A DNA stretch of 64,000 nucleotides from Microcebus murinus (GCF_040939455.1 NC_134136.1:104148014-104212013); one strand, 5' to 3'. Shown: positions 10,516 to 22,479, counted from the stretch's first letter. Made by a program: numbers and translations. The notes: generated by a model not told the origin, from the sequence alone.

Positions 10516-11221
10516 TGCTTTATTTTAGCCATTTTTTTGTAATTTTCCACAGTAGCCTGTTGAAATAAGGCAAATGAGAGGAAATGAGATCAGAGTGAGG
10601 GCGATGGCACTGGACATACAAAAGGTATGTTAGAGATGGGCTTTGGTAAATGATTGGATGTGCATGATGAGGGGCAGAAAGAAATTTTGAAAGTTGTGAA
10701 AGTTCCAGTCTTAGTAATTATGACAATTGAACTGTGATTAACTGAAATAGGAAAGCCAAAATGTTGCAAAAAAGCACTCGGTCTTTTCTATGTATTCTTT
10801 CACAGAAAACACTGGACTCCTGGACTCCTGGACTCCTTTTCTAAAATTGCTTTTTTTCTATAACCATTTTCTCCCAAGGGTAGGACATATTTTAAAATTC
10901 ATTATCTAAGGACTCAAATGACCAATTAGATTTTCTATTTCTCAGTTGACTCCTTCATGAACTTTTGGAATGCTAATAACATGTATAAATAATATATGTA
11001 GTTTATAATTCAAAAGAATGTTCCTCTGATCTCAACTCTAAAGCAGGTTATTCAAAGTATCAGAACCAAAATATCTAACTCTAGGCTGAGACCAAAGCCT
11101 GTGTAACATCTCTAGAGAATCTGAGAGAAATTTATAAGAATAAAAAAGACACAGTGGCACTTAGTCATTATCTTTATGTATTTGTTTATTGACGATATAG
11201 AATTCTATTCTAGAAAATTTA
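10516..11221. other. Unassigned DNA
   Basis: No gene or confident repeat. A short tandem stutter at about 10809-10840 repeats 'ctggactcctgg' (three overlapping copies of 'tggactcc'). Confidence 0.5.
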
Positions 11222-11302
11222 TAGACTTTTTTGTTATAGTCTATAACAAAAGTTATAGACTTTTGCTCTCATGAATATAATTTTGCTCTCATGAATATAA
11301 TT
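11222..11302 (+). repeat. Local inverted repeat and 20-bp tandem duplication
   Basis: Around 11224-11252, 'ttttgttatag' is followed after one base by its complement 'ctataacaaaa', with 'atagactttt' both before and after. At 11262-11302 the 20-bp unit 'tttgctctcatgaatataat' occurs twice head to tail. This looks like a replication-slippage product rather than a named element. Confidence 0.75.
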
Positions 11303-11540
11303 TTAAATTGCCTTAATCTTATATAACCATTTTATATAGGCCACTAGATTGTCAAATAAAATTAGATAAAGTAGACATTTTCCACACGCACACACACTGC
11401 CCCCCACCATTCAGTATTCTCTCCTTTTTCCTTTATGGTGTTTTTCCCCAGAAAGTCTTTCTTTTCACTTTGATGCACATTATTTTAGGTATTTTTTAAA
11501 TAGCATATTGTCCTAAATTAAAATTTTTTTGAAAGGAACT

Positions 11541-11925
11541 TTTTAAAATTTCAAAGTATTAAGGGAGTTGTAATTTGTAATGTTTTAGGTTACATGGATT
11601 ATTTTTGTGATGCTTGAGTCCTGGCTATAGGTGTGCCCATCACCCAAATAGTGTTCATTGTACCCATTAGGTTAGTTTATTACTCTCCCTTCTTTCCCCT
11701 TACAGATGCTTTCCACTGTTTTACTTCCCTCTGTGCACTTGTGTGCTCATCTGTTAGTTTCAGTTTAATAGTGAGTCCATGTGGTGTTTGTTTTTCCATC
11801 TTGCGATATTTCACTTAGGAAAATTTCCATTCAGGTTGTTGCAAAAGGTATTAATTTATGTTTTTTTTATGGCTGAGTGGTACTCCATTGTGTACATATA
11901 CTACATTTTATTAATTCATTCCTTA
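11541..11925 (-). mobile_element. L1: Older L1 3' end, 5' truncated
   Basis: 'tttcaaagtattaagggagt', 'ggttacatggatta', 'cacccaaatagtgttcattg', 'catgtggtgtttgtttttcc' and 'ggtactccattgtgtacat' are the reverse complement of an older primate-type L1 3' UTR and ORF2 end. It resembles the L1 split at 3747/4559, and it is interrupted by nothing. Confidence 0.87.
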
Positions 11926-12239
11926 ATTTTTAAATCTTCATTTACAAATACCCAGAACCTCTTAACCCAGTGCTAATTTAATTGATTTTATTATTATTTA
12001 TTTTCATCAATACTTAAAGTATGCTTTTAAATAATTAAATGACATTTTTCTACTCTCTCTCTTTTCTCCCCCCCAAAAAAGACTTAGGCACATGTTACCA
12101 TCCCTGATTGGTGGAAATGTCTCCACATGGGGAGCTAACTCTACAGAACCAGGATAGCCTGTGTTACTGGATCAGGCACGAAGAACTATTTATTTTTATT
12201 CCTTTATGGTATTTTCTTGATCTATTACTTAGCCACTTC
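11926..12239. other. Unassigned DNA
   Basis: AT-rich, with a C8A6 run near 12070. Nothing recognised. Confidence 0.5.
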
Positions 12240-12450
12240 CACATTACTACTTCATAATATACCATCTGGCTTTAAACAACAATACTTAATTCTCACTCAA
12301 GCATCTGTGGATTTGCTGGGGTTTGGCTGATCTGTACTGGGCTTATATGAGTTAGACTGCAAGATGTAGATTGGGTCTAGGTCTGTGCCATGCCTCTCAT
12401 CCTCCTTGGACCTATCATAAGTTTGAACATGGTATGGTTTTAGGACGATA
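12240..12450 (-). repeat. Possible LTR fragment, same family as 10097
   Basis: 'ggctttaaacaacaatactt', 'aattctcactcaagcatctg' and 'ttggctgatctgtactgggc' resemble the middle of the LTR at 10097-10515. Very decayed. Confidence 0.35.
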
Positions 12451-14149
12451 ACTCTGACAGCAATTTTTCTCTTTGCGAATTTGAATAACGATTACTAGAT
12501 ATCTCAATATATAACATGCAAAACAGGAAACAACATGCAAGTATACCTTTATTGACTTATAACAGATGACAGCAATTCGATTTTCCTTTACTATTGAATT
12601 TTCCGCTCTATTTGTGAATGTGAATTTTCCTCATCAATTTATGGAATCCATATATGACTCATTCTGTCTTAATCGAAGACTGAAATTATATTATGGAAAT
12701 AAAACATCTTCCATCTCAATGTAGTCTAAAATAGGTTAAATGAGATGGTTTTCCCTGAGCAAGCATAGCAGGTCTGCAATACATCTTCTTTCTCCACATA
12801 TATTATGTCAAGTATTTTTTTTTAGCATTTATATGAGTGGTATACATTGCACAGACATGCATCTGTAAATGTAAACAGAGCAAAAATGCTGGTACAATAC
12901 ATGCTTTAAAATTGTGTTATTGTTTTTGGATTTTGCTTGTGCTGATTTAAAAGGGAATCTACAAATATTTTAAGTAAAAGCTGTGAGCTATTAATAGATT
13001 TTTAGACTATTAACACTGAAAGTGATTTTAGAGATCATATAATCCAACTCCCATATTTGTCAGATTAGGGAGTACAATTCGAATGTGTCAAGTGGCTTCT
13101 TAGAGTCTGGACTGTGAGTTAGTAGAGGACTTGAAAATGAAATTCACCTCTCCTGACTACTCAAATGGCCTTTCCTATCTTACCACTATACTTTCCAGGC
13201 CCCCACCAGGACAAAATGCCAACAGAACTTGCAGATGGGAAAATGAGATACAGTTGTTTCCTGGATTCTATTATTATGGAGATTTTTAAAAATGTGTTTT
13301 AATTTCCAAACTAGCTTTGCAGGCACCTCAAAACTGAGTGCATGTCGTTCTGAAACTTTCTCTGGTATCCTGGAGTTGACACTGATGTTTCTTATCTTTG
13401 AATTCTTATAGCACTTACACATTTTGGTAGGGAGATAGTAAAGTCATTAAGGGTAGGAAGGGTAGGAAGTATATCTTTTGCTCCTGTTGTACCCTTTCAC
13501 AGATATTAGGGCAGTTCTGTCTGTTTAATATTGTTGGCTGCCAACTCCTGCAAAAGACAAACAGAATAGCCTGCTGATTGAACAGAGCTAAGTTTACTAA
13601 ATCAACTGCAGTAAGGGTGGGAACACCATCTGGACAGAGTCTTGGTAATGTGTCAAAAGGGGATATTTTCAGATTTCAAGCCCAGGTTAGATACTTTTAT
13701 GGTGAATCTTGCAAAGTGGGGGTTGTTTAGTTGAGGATTGGGCTGAATTTATGTCCTAATAAGTTTGAATGAATGAGCACAACAGTACAAGAACCATGAT
13801 ATGATTAGTGATGAGTAAAGTATTGGTCTTGATGAATAAAGTATTTGGTTGGTTCCGTCTTTTTGTTCAAGAGTAGTTATTTCTTGGAACGTGTAGTTAT
13901 AGTTGATCATCCTAAAGATGAAGCTAGGTAAACCCCAAGTTATAAGTCACATGCAGGAGACATTTCTGAATAACACTATGAAATTGGAAACCATGTAATT
14001 AATTAATTAATGTTTTGTATGCAAATATAACTTACTAAGGTAATAATAATAATATCATAAAAGGATATATTAGCTATCAGATTCAGGAACCAGTGGTAGG
14101 AAATCCATGGGAAAGGATTGCAGGCTTTTAAAAGGACTCTTGGAGTATC
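12451..14149. other. Mostly unassigned DNA with one ancient fragment
   Basis: No gene. At about 13010-13090, 'agtgattttagagatcatat', then 'aatccaactcccatatttg', resembles the ancient L2/MIR-like phrase 'ttagagatcatctagtccaac' followed by an old 'gaggaaactgag' zone. Too decayed to place. The remainder shows no recognisable element. Confidence 0.45.
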
Positions 14150-14192
14150 TCAGAGTATCTTGCACTCAGAGTATCTTGCACAAGATACTCTG
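14150..14192. repeat. Perfect 12-bp hairpin next to a direct repeat
   Basis: The arm cagagtatcttg (14167-14178), loop ca, and exact complement caagatactctg (14181-14192) form a perfect short hairpin. A direct copy of the left arm with its trailing 'tgca' starts at 14151. I read it directly from the sequence. No transposon end is recognised. Confidence 0.85.
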
Positions 14193-14714
14193 TGCAATAT
14201 CATTAGTTCTGCAGTGTATGCTTTCTAGTTTCCTTTGCCTTGACTTTATATTAATCTCCTAGATATAGCCTAAGTTTGCTCCTCTGATACTGCTCCTCCT
14301 GCTTACTTAATAGTTGTACTGCATGTTCCTGACTTGGTCTCAGACTTCGGCTCACAGCTCTGATCCCTGCCTTCACTCAACATCTTTGGTTTGGTAACCT
14401 GCTTATGAAGCCATCCCAGTATCTAATAAATGTCCATATTGTCTGTCCATATCATTATTCCCAGGTGGCTTACATTTCTATAATGCCTAAAGCCTGCTCA
14501 AGGGCATCACTCCAGCAATTCTCCCCCTCTTGCATCATCAATTTTTTCCTCTCTACTGAATATTCCTGAAAGCATACAAACAGTCCATTATTTCTCTGGT
14601 ACTAAGAGAAAGAAAACTTCTCTTGACTCCAATTTCCATTATAATTAACTCCCTATTATCTCTTTCTCATTATGGCAACATACCTTAAATTTCTTTAATT
14701 ACTTTAATTTCTCT

Positions 14715-15000
14715 CCTCCCGTTCTCACCTGAATCTACCCCAATCAGGCTTTCACCTCCACTATTTTGCTGAAAGTGTAGTGGTCAAGGTCACCCTTGAT
14801 TTCCATGTTGCTAAATCCTATGGTAATTTTCAGTCTTACTTAAAAGCTCAAGAACATTTCATACACAGCTAATCAATCCCTTCTCTGTGAAACTTTTTCT
14901 TCTCTTGGCTTCCAAGATATCACAGTTGTCTAGTTTTCCTCCCACCTTTCTAAATGCTCCTTCTCAGTCTTTTTTTTTTCTTACTGATTTCTCCTCATTT
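14715..15000 (+). repeat. L2: L2 ORF fragment
   Basis: The order 'gaatctaccccaatcaggct', 'ttcacctccactattttgct', 'gtcaaggtcacccttgattt', 'ccatgttgctaaatcctatg', 'gaaactttttcttctcttgg' and 'ctccttctcagtc' is the L2 reverse-transcriptase region upstream of the part preserved at 61.6 kb. Stops and indels are frequent. Part of 14500-14715 may belong too. Confidence 0.65.
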
Positions 15001-15019
15001 CCTCATCTTTTTGTAAAAG

Positions 15020-16400
15020 TGTATTTCATTGTGTTAAGGACCTTAACAAAAGTTCTACCCTCTTAACAAACTTTTAAGTGTACAATACAGCATTGTTGAC
15101 TATAAGTACAATGTTTTACAGCAAATCTCTAGAAATTACTCATCTGCTTAACTGAAACTTTGCTTATTAATTAGTAACTCCCATTTATCCCTCTTTCTAG
15201 CCCCTAGAAACCATCATTCCACCTTGATTCTATGGATTATTCTAGATACCTCATATAAATAGAATAATTTATTATTTATCTTTCTGTGACTGGCTTATTT
15301 CACCCAGCATAATATCCTCAAGGTTCATCCCTGTTGCCACATATTGCAGATTTTCTTCTTTTTAAAGGCTGAATAGTATTCCATTGAATGTATGTCACAT
15401 TTTCTTTATTCATTCATCTGTTAATGAGCATTTAGGTTATTTCCACATCCTCCTATTGCGAATATTGCTTCAGTGAACATGGGAATGCTCATAATCATAA
15501 TTGAGATTCTGATTTCATTTATTTTAGATAAATACCCAGAGTAGGATTGATGAATCATATGATAGTTCTAATTTTTAATTGCCTGATGAAGCTCCATACT
15601 GTTTTCCATACCAGTTACACCATTTTACAATCCTATCAACTGTGCGCCAGGGTTCTAATTTCTCCACAACTTCACCAATACTTATTTTCTTTTTTTTTTC
15701 ATAGTAACCATCCTGACAGGCATGAGATGATATCTTATTGTGGTTTTGATTTGCATTTTCCTGATGATTAGGGACATTGAGCATTTTTTCATATACCTGT
15801 TGGCCATTTGTATATCTTCTTTGAAGAAACTTCTATTTAAGTCTTTAGCCCATTTGTAAATTGGGGTTATTAATTTTTTGCTATTGAGTTTTATGAGATC
15901 CTTATATATTTTGGAGATTAACCCCTTATTAGATATATGGTTTGCAATATTTTCTCCCATTCTGTAAGTTGCCATTTCATTCTGTTGATTGTTTATTGTT
16001 GTTGTGCAAGAGCTTGTCAGTTTTAAGTAGGCTCACTTATTTATTATTTTTTTTGTCTGTGTTTTTGGTGTCATACCATGACATCATTGATAAGAGTAAT
16101 GTCATGAAGCTTGTCCCCTATATTTTTCTAGTAGTTTAACAGTTTCAGGCTTACATTGAAGTCTTTAATCCATTTTGAGTTGATTTTTCTATATAGTATA
16201 AGATAAAGGTCCAATTTTATTCTTTTGCATATGGATATCTAGTTTTCCCAACACCATTTTTTGAAGAGACTGTCCTTTCTCCATTGTGTATTCTTGACAT
16301 TCTTGTCAAAGATCAGTTGATCATATATGTATGGATTTATTTCTTAGCTATCCATTCTGTTCCATTGGTTTATATGGCTCTCTTTATGACAATGCCATAT
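15020..16400 (-). mobile_element. L1: Old L1 (L1MB/MA-like) 3' UTR and ORF2, part 1
   Basis: A long reverse-oriented L1. The 3' UTR complement (taagtgtacaatacagcatt, gtacaatgttttacagca) comes first, then ORF2 text: 'gaatagtattccattgaatg', 'tgtggttttgatttgcattt', 'ttgagcattttttcatatac', 'ttttctcccattctgtaag', 'aatccattttgagttgattt' and 'cattctgttccattggttta'. A younger L1 at 16401 splits it, and it resumes at 16564. The minus-strand frame at 15682-15975 is an ORF2 relic (motifs [25 protein letters not shown]). Confidence 0.92.
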
Positions 16401-16563
16401 TTTTTTTAATTCAGGATATTATGGGGGTACAAACATTTTGGTTACATGAAATGCATTTGCCTCACTCAAGCCAGGGCTACAAGCATGTCTTTCCCCCATA
16501 CAGTGTGCCCCATTTTCATTACCTGTTGGTTTACTCCCCTACCCCCTCTATTCCCCCCACCCT
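16401..16563 (-). mobile_element. L1: Young lemur-type L1 3' tip inserted in the old L1
   Basis: T7, then 'aattcaggatattatgggg', then the pyrimidine-rich complement of the young L1 3' UTR (16491-16563). About 160 bp. The old L1 text is uninterrupted apart from this insert: 'gacaatgccatat' before and 'tgttttgattactatag' after. Confidence 0.85.
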
Positions 16564-16715
16564 TATGTTTTGATTACTATAGTTTTGCAGTATATTTTAA
16601 AACCAAGAAGTGTGATGCCCCTAACTTTGCTTTTCTTTTCAAGATTGAGTTGGTTGTTTGTGGTCTTTTGTGGTTACATATGACTTGTAGGAACTGCTGT
16701 TTTTGTTCTAGTGAT
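16564..16715 (-). mobile_element. L1: Old L1, part 2
   Basis: It resumes with 'tgttttgattactatagttt', 'tgcagtatattttaaaacc' and 'ggtcttttgtggttacatat', the ORF2 text that should follow 'atgccatat'. It fades out near 16715. Confidence 0.85.
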
Positions 16716-16957
16716 AAGTACCTGGGGATCATCTAGGTGAAGCTCTGGCAGATTGTCAGAAGCTGCTGATGTCTGGTGAGTTATATTAGAGTATATAGGG
16801 ATCAGTTGAGTTAAACCATATATCGTTCAATAGAATGCTTGTATATGTTAATAACATCAGGTCTGATCATTTATGCTACTTGGACTCAATGTTATTTGAA
16901 GCAAGCCATGCTCCAGATCCTAAGAGAGAGATACCACTCAAAAGAGTCCTTCTCTCC

Positions 16958-17112
16958 TGTGTGTATGGTCCTTGAATTAGCAACATGGACACCATCTGCA
17001 GGGTTGTTAAGAATGCAGAATCTTAGGCCCCACTTATACTGAATCAGAATCTGCATTATAACAAGATATTCAGGTATTTGGAAGAAGATTAAATTTTGAG
17101 TAGCACAGGTTT
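16958..17112 (+). mobile_element. MER5-like hAT DNA transposon fragment
   Basis: 'gttgttaagaatgcagaatc', 'ttaggccccacttatactga', 'atcagaatctgcattataac' and 'aagatattcaggtatttgg' follow the pattern of hAT-Charlie MITEs of the MER5 group. The termini are poorly preserved. Confidence 0.6.
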
Positions 17113-17244
17113 AATAAACTGACTCTCTCTTAGCTCTCTTCATATTGTATTTTCCAAGCCATTGATTATAATATCAAATAGTACCTTCCTTTTAAACTCG
17201 ATTTATAGCATTCTCTGGGTTTATTGTGCTTTCCTGATTCAAAG

Positions 17245-17365
17245 GAAATAACTACTCCTAGTTATTAAGCATTTTCTCTGTGTCAGTCACTGTTCTAGTT
17301 AACTGAGGATAGAGAAATGATCCAATCAGGCCATATCCCTGACTTCATGAAGCTTTTAGTTTATT
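17245..17365 (-). repeat. L2: L2 3'-end fragment
   Basis: 'gtcagtcactgttctagtta', 'ggatagagaaatgatcc' and 'ccctgacttcatgaagcttt' are the reverse complement of the L2 3' end (ggcactgttctagg.. ccctgccctcatggagctt). Decayed. Confidence 0.6.
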
Positions 17366-17467
17366 GTATTTTCCATGGCAGTCCTATTTTCAGATATTCT
17401 TTTTTATCTCAGACCATTGGTCTTGATTTTTGGTGTAAAATGTTATGTAGCATGACAGTACAATGTT

Positions 17468-17700
17468 CATTATACTGAAGTTGAAGGAGCAGAATGTTTT
17501 GAGTCAGACCTTGGTTACAGTTTTGGATGTACTATGGCTCACTAACTATATGGTCTTAGGAAAGTTCCTTAGTCTTTCTGACTCAATTTCCTAAACTATA
17601 GTATTATGGGTTAATTAGTAGGATGAAATACAATGACACATGTTAAATGTCTAGTAGAGTATTTGGCCTAAGAGGCTTTCAATAAATTGGAGAAAGAATA
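17468..17700 (+). repeat. MIR: MIR SINE
   Basis: 'gagcagaatgttttgagtca', 'ggctcactaactatatggtc', 'ttaggaaagttccttagtct', 'ctcaatttcctaaactatag' and 'ctttcaataaattgg' are in MIR order, sense orientation, nearly full length. Confidence 0.75.
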
Positions 17701-19107
17701 ACTCTGCTTGTTACTATTAGAATTGATATGAGAAACAGCATGAAGTTCTTTGAGACTACTTCATTAAATCCAATGAAGCCTCTATTAGATATAATGAAAT
17801 TTCACACATTTGAAAAATGTACAAAAGACCTGAATGTGGGTGGGCTTGTTCTTTCCTAAAGGCAGTGATTCCCCCTCTCTGCCTCCCTCCCTCCCCTGGG
17901 TATGGGATTCCTTTCACCTGTGGAGGGGGATTTGGCAGGGGCTGGGTTAGGCTGATGCTTTGCTGGTCATGACCCCCATGGTCCCTATGAAATCCATAAG
18001 CACAGCTGAACACGGTTCTTAGAGGGATGGCAGTGCCTCTCTGCTGATCTTACCCTGCCCTTGGCTGTGCAGAGGGCTTGCCAACCCAGGCTCATTCATG
18101 CCCAACCTCCAAACTCTACCTCAAACATCTAATGGGGAGTCTAAAAGAGGCCAGGAAGCCTGGCTCCTTACAGGGCCATGAGTATCAAGCAGCACATGGA
18201 CCGTAAGGTGACCACCTCCCCACACAGAACTGCTAACCGGCCATGGTTGATCCACCTACTATGGCTGTTCTGGCCTTGAATAAATTCTTCTGCAGTACTG
18301 TCCTATGAAGTACAGGAATTATGTTTTGTGTTATAACATGCCACAGGTATAAGTCAAAATAAACAGTTTTTAAATATCAGACAGCTATTTAACCTGTCAA
18401 GATTTAGTATAATACTTAATTCTCTGGCATTATACACCCCTGAGGCATTCACTGTAGGCTAAAAGACACTGGAATATGAAAAACAATGGCCTGGCCTGGG
18501 CAGATATTTCAGGGCAGAGAAAGGGGAGGTAAAAATGTTAGTACATTTAGTACAATGTTAGTAAAAATAGCGTGATCAGATAAAGGTGACCTCCACCTGC
18601 GGTTGCTGGTGAGTAGACTGCTTGCTACTCAATCAAATGCATAGACAAGCTTGGCTAATGCTAGGAGGGCTTCATGGCTCTCCATTAGGAATCACACATT
18701 TGTGGGTGGGCATCTTAACAATGGGCATGATATGGCAAGAAATGCTTCTTGGGTTTAAACAAGCACATCTTCCAAAGAGTCCTAAGCACTACCCTGACTT
18801 CATTCTTGAGGCACTCCTGTGGATTAGCCAAAGGCCAAGCCGGGTCCTTCTGCTTAGACAGAAGCAGAGAGAGGGTAGGTCAGCAGGCAGGAGGAGCAGA
18901 GAGGAAAGCAGAGTGGGGACCACCTGGCATGTCCCTCTCCCCAGTCTTCTTCCTTTGCCCGGCCCTCTCCTGTCTCTCCACAGGGTCTGGCAGGCTGCGG
19001 TTCTCACAGCCAGTGCCTGAGTGTCCAGCAGTCACCTGAGAACCAGGCCCAGCTGCACCCTGGGGAAGCATGCCTGCATGCCTGGTGCTAGGGAAGGAGA
19101 CGGACAG
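17701..19107. other. Unassigned, locally GC-richer stretch
   Basis: Higher in G+C than its surroundings, especially 17840-18260 and 18780-19100. I see no CpG cluster and no exon I can defend. Overlapping short frames on both strands near 18620-19070 come from the base composition and show no domain. 'cttgaataaattcttctgc' at 18276 includes an AATAAA, so part of 17810-18300 could be an unrecognised LTR. Not established. Confidence 0.4.
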
Positions 19108-19375
19108 AGCTGTTTACTAAGGGCTCCCCTGTGCCACGTGCAGTGTGAAACAACAGTTTATAGGCACAAAAGGACTTAATCTTTGGGGAAACCAAATATG
19201 GTGGGACTCTTAATATCTCCATTTTTTTTTTTTTACATGAGGAAACCTGATCAGAGGGAGTGAATGAAGGTCCAAGATCACATGGCCACAAAGTGGTGAT
19301 CTAAGATCTTGAACCCAGGTCCTCTGATTTGTTATTGAAACAGGCTCAGCAGCCTCTAACCAAGCTGTCTATGAA
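19108..19375 (-). repeat. MIR: MIR SINE
   Basis: In reverse orientation: 'gtgccacgtgcagtgtgaaa', 'ttaatatctccattttt', 'acatgaggaaacctgatcag', 'ccaagatcacatggccacaa', 'agtggtgatctaagatct' and 'gaacccaggtcctctgatt' are the complement of a MIR. A T12 run interrupts the 'ccattttacagatgag' zone. Confidence 0.75.
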
Positions 19376-21127
19376 AGGCCAGCAGGCAGCAGAGGGTGGC
19401 CCTTGAGGACCCAGTGCACAGGTGAAAACCAAAAATGTGGATACTCACACCAGAGGGGTTAGTTTTCTACGATGCGTCTACAAAAGTTGACAGCTTTTTT
19501 TTTTTCTTTAAATTTAACACAACATGAGAGTGTTAATAAGAGTTATATGTTCTCGGGTCCATCACCTGGGAAAGAATTTAAATAGAATATACTTATACAC
19601 CTCAAAAAATATATTCAGCCATTGAGAACTCTGTTAATCTATTAAATATATGATTTTTAGACAGATTAGGTGTGTTTTCTGGGAATGAGATTGATAATTG
19701 TGTTTGCAATGAGATACATTTATAAGTAAATCCATTCATTAATAATTACCATTAAGAACTGCTTGAATTTCATGTCTTAGGCCAGATAAGTAGCTTATAT
19801 GTAATATTACTATTTAATTTACCAGTGTCCACAGAGAGAACAGAACAATATATTCCACAGGGAGAATTGCAACACTAGCTAATAATCCCTGTCTCAATTC
19901 TTTTTTTGAAGTAAATGAAGTCAACATGCCCATAATTCCTTGTTTTTATATATTTCTTTGTGGTTTCCCCTATCACTCCTCAGTTTTCATGTAAAAGTCC
20001 CTGCTCCATTAAGTTCATGCCAACTAAAATGCTGCATTCTCCTACCCCACCCTCATAGCCATCCCCTTCTGACCTTTAGACATTCCCTATATGAATAAAG
20101 CCTTCAGCACCTCAGTCATGGTCTTCAGCTCCTCCCCAAGTATCAGCATCATTCTGACACTTCAACATGCCAAGAAGACCCCCAGCCAACTTCCTGGCCT
20201 CAGAAGGCCTTGACTTCCTCAGAAGGCCTTCTGTCCCCTGCCATCTCAGTCTGCTCTTCCCACCAGGGCCACTGCCCACACTATCACCGTTAGAAACGGC
20301 TCTCTGAAATCACTGACTCAAACCTCCTCATGCCAACCCCACCTTCTATCCCTCCAGGGATGCTGGGTGTAGTTTCTCTCCTGCAGAAAGTGCTCCATGC
20401 TGGTTACAGGGAACTGCAGCTTGGTTCTTGCAGGGCGAGAGCTAGTCAGCTTCCTATTCAAGCTCCAACAGTTCTTTTCTTTAGTCTTGGTGTTCATTAG
20501 GTTATGCTCTTACGGGCCCTACTTGATTGCCCTGTTGGCCTGAGTATCTAAAAGATACCTGTGCTCATCCCCCACCACACATGCACACGTTTCCCATTCT
20601 CCAGCCTTTCATTGGTCAAGCAGCTGCTTTTGTGACTCTTAAACTTTGTGATCACTGGTGTCATTGGCCCTGATCAAGTCCGGGCATATAAATGTTCGTG
20701 GTAGCCACCTGATCACCCTAACGATTGGATTGTTGAGGGAACCCCAGTTTTCTATCTGAATTTAACATTGTAGAAAAATAAATGTGGGTTTCAATGGAAC
20801 ACTTTTGCCTTGTGTAAAGTACACCACTCTAGCTAGGTTCTCTGACACTAATCTTGCATTTGTCTTTGAGCTCATTTACACAACTTTGTAAGTTGTAGGT
20901 CACTGATAGACATGCTCAATATCTCATCCAGTGGAGGTTCAATAGTCTCCTCTCACATTATAATAAAACCAGTTTTGCCTTCATTTACATGTGCATTTAA
21001 ATATCCCTGACTCTTTGTATTCTTTTTTGAACCAATTATAATATCTGCCCATTTACTGATGAATTAAATAGAATCATTTAACAGGTGTTCATTTTACATA
21101 TGTATGAGTGTCATGGTTTTATTATGT
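19376..21127. other. Unassigned DNA
   Basis: No gene or confident repeat. A duplicated phrase 'cctcagaaggcctt' occurs at about 20198 and 20217. The rest is ordinary sequence of mixed composition. Confidence 0.5.
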
Positions 21128-21139
21128 TTGAAAAATATC

Positions 21140-21474
21140 TTTTTTTTTTTTTTTTTTGAGACAGAGTCTCGCTTTGTTGCCCAGGCTAGAGTGAGTGCCA
21201 TGGCGTCAGCCTAGCTCACAGCAACCTCAAACTCCTGGGCTCGAGTGATCCTTCTGCCTCAGCCTCCTGGGTAGCTGGGACTACAGGCATGCACCACCAT
21301 GCCCGGCTAATTTTATATATATATATCAATTGGCCAATTAATTTCTTTCTATTTATAGTAGAGACGGGGTCTCGCTCTTGCTCAGGCTGGTTTTGAACTC
21401 CTGACCTTGAGCAATCCGCCCGCCTCGGCCTCCCAGAGAGCTAGGATTACAGGCGTGAGCCACAGCGCCCGGCC
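21140..21474 (-). mobile_element. Alu: Lemur-type Alu, full length, 12-13 bp TSD
   Basis: A T-run (A-tail complement) is followed by gagacagagtctcgctttg, both monomers and a terminal gcccggcc. The inter-monomer region carries the AT-rich linker with 'ggccaattaatttctttc', a mark of lemur Alus. The target-site duplication ttgaaaaatatc lies at 21128-21139 and again from 21475, which shows simple target-primed insertion. Confidence 0.97.
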
Positions 21475-21487
21475 TTGAAAAATATCT

Positions 21488-22259
21488 TTAACTGCTTTGT
21501 AAGTCACAATGAGATAGAATCACCCGTGAGATCCAGGTAAACTTTGATGACAGTGAAGTGCAACTTGTATATAGTTAGAGCCCAGATGTGTCTTTCTTTG
21601 GCTCTCCTTAGGTTAATCCAAAGCACCAAGAGAGCACTGTTGGCTCTCTATTTTTGTAGTTTTAATTTTTATTTCTATTAATTTTGTGTTTGTTTTGTTT
21701 TGGTTCATTTACAGCCAATAAGTTATTCCCCATTGTTAGCAGCAATGGTTGGAAACTTGATTTTAGCATCTGCAATTTGGAAATCATTCTAAATGGATTG
21801 ATGGTGTATAGAAACCCAATGTCTGTTGAGTGAGAAATAACAGAAAATCTGTTTTTTCAGTCTTTTTTGTTGTCTATTTTTGAGCTCAAATCAATTAAGA
21901 ATTCCACTCTCTCTGATGGGGGAATAGCTCTTTCATCTGGACCAGTGAGTTTTTCTGTTTCTTTGTTGACTCTTGACCCAGGCCTGAAATTGCAGAATTG
22001 AACTATAAGTTCCATTTCTCTGTGCCTGTCTATCTATGTGTCTATAATTCAAAAATGCCTTCACCTCTGATTGTGTGACTGTATAATGTTTTCCTATCTC
22101 AAGAAGATATTAATATCTTATATTATAACGTCTCTCAAATTAAAGGAGTTCTGTTCTGATTGACATATCTAAGTACTTGCTTATATAAATAGAATTTTCC
22201 TAAAATTCTCTGAAATTAAGGAAATTAAACTAGTGATACTTTAAATGTACTAGAATTAC
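21488..22259. other. Unassigned DNA between two Alus
   Basis: AT-rich sequence without a recognised feature. Confidence 0.5.
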
Positions 22260-22282
22260 ATATATATATATATATATATATA
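22260..22282 (+). repeat. (TA)n microsatellite
   Basis: About eleven uninterrupted TA units, ending in tacataat. Confidence 0.95.
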
Positions 22283-22479
22283 CATAATCTCAAAGATACC
22301 AAATCAGAACCGTAATACAAATTCAATTACACATAATTTAGGTAAATATTTTACAAAAAAGACTAGTTTAATTTTAGGATTTAATAAAAACAGCTATATC
22401 TTCTTTGATGTGTCATTGTTAAGTAGAATAAAGGTATATTTTTTTCTACTTGGGTATGTTTTCATTTTTTCTTTTTCCT

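Noticed and set aside
18622..19071. Four overlapping frames on both strands, up to 132 codons
   Set aside because: They result from locally higher G+C, overlap one another on opposite strands and contain no domain. A polypyrimidine run ending in cag near 18984 resembles a splice acceptor but has no partner donor or conserved exon.
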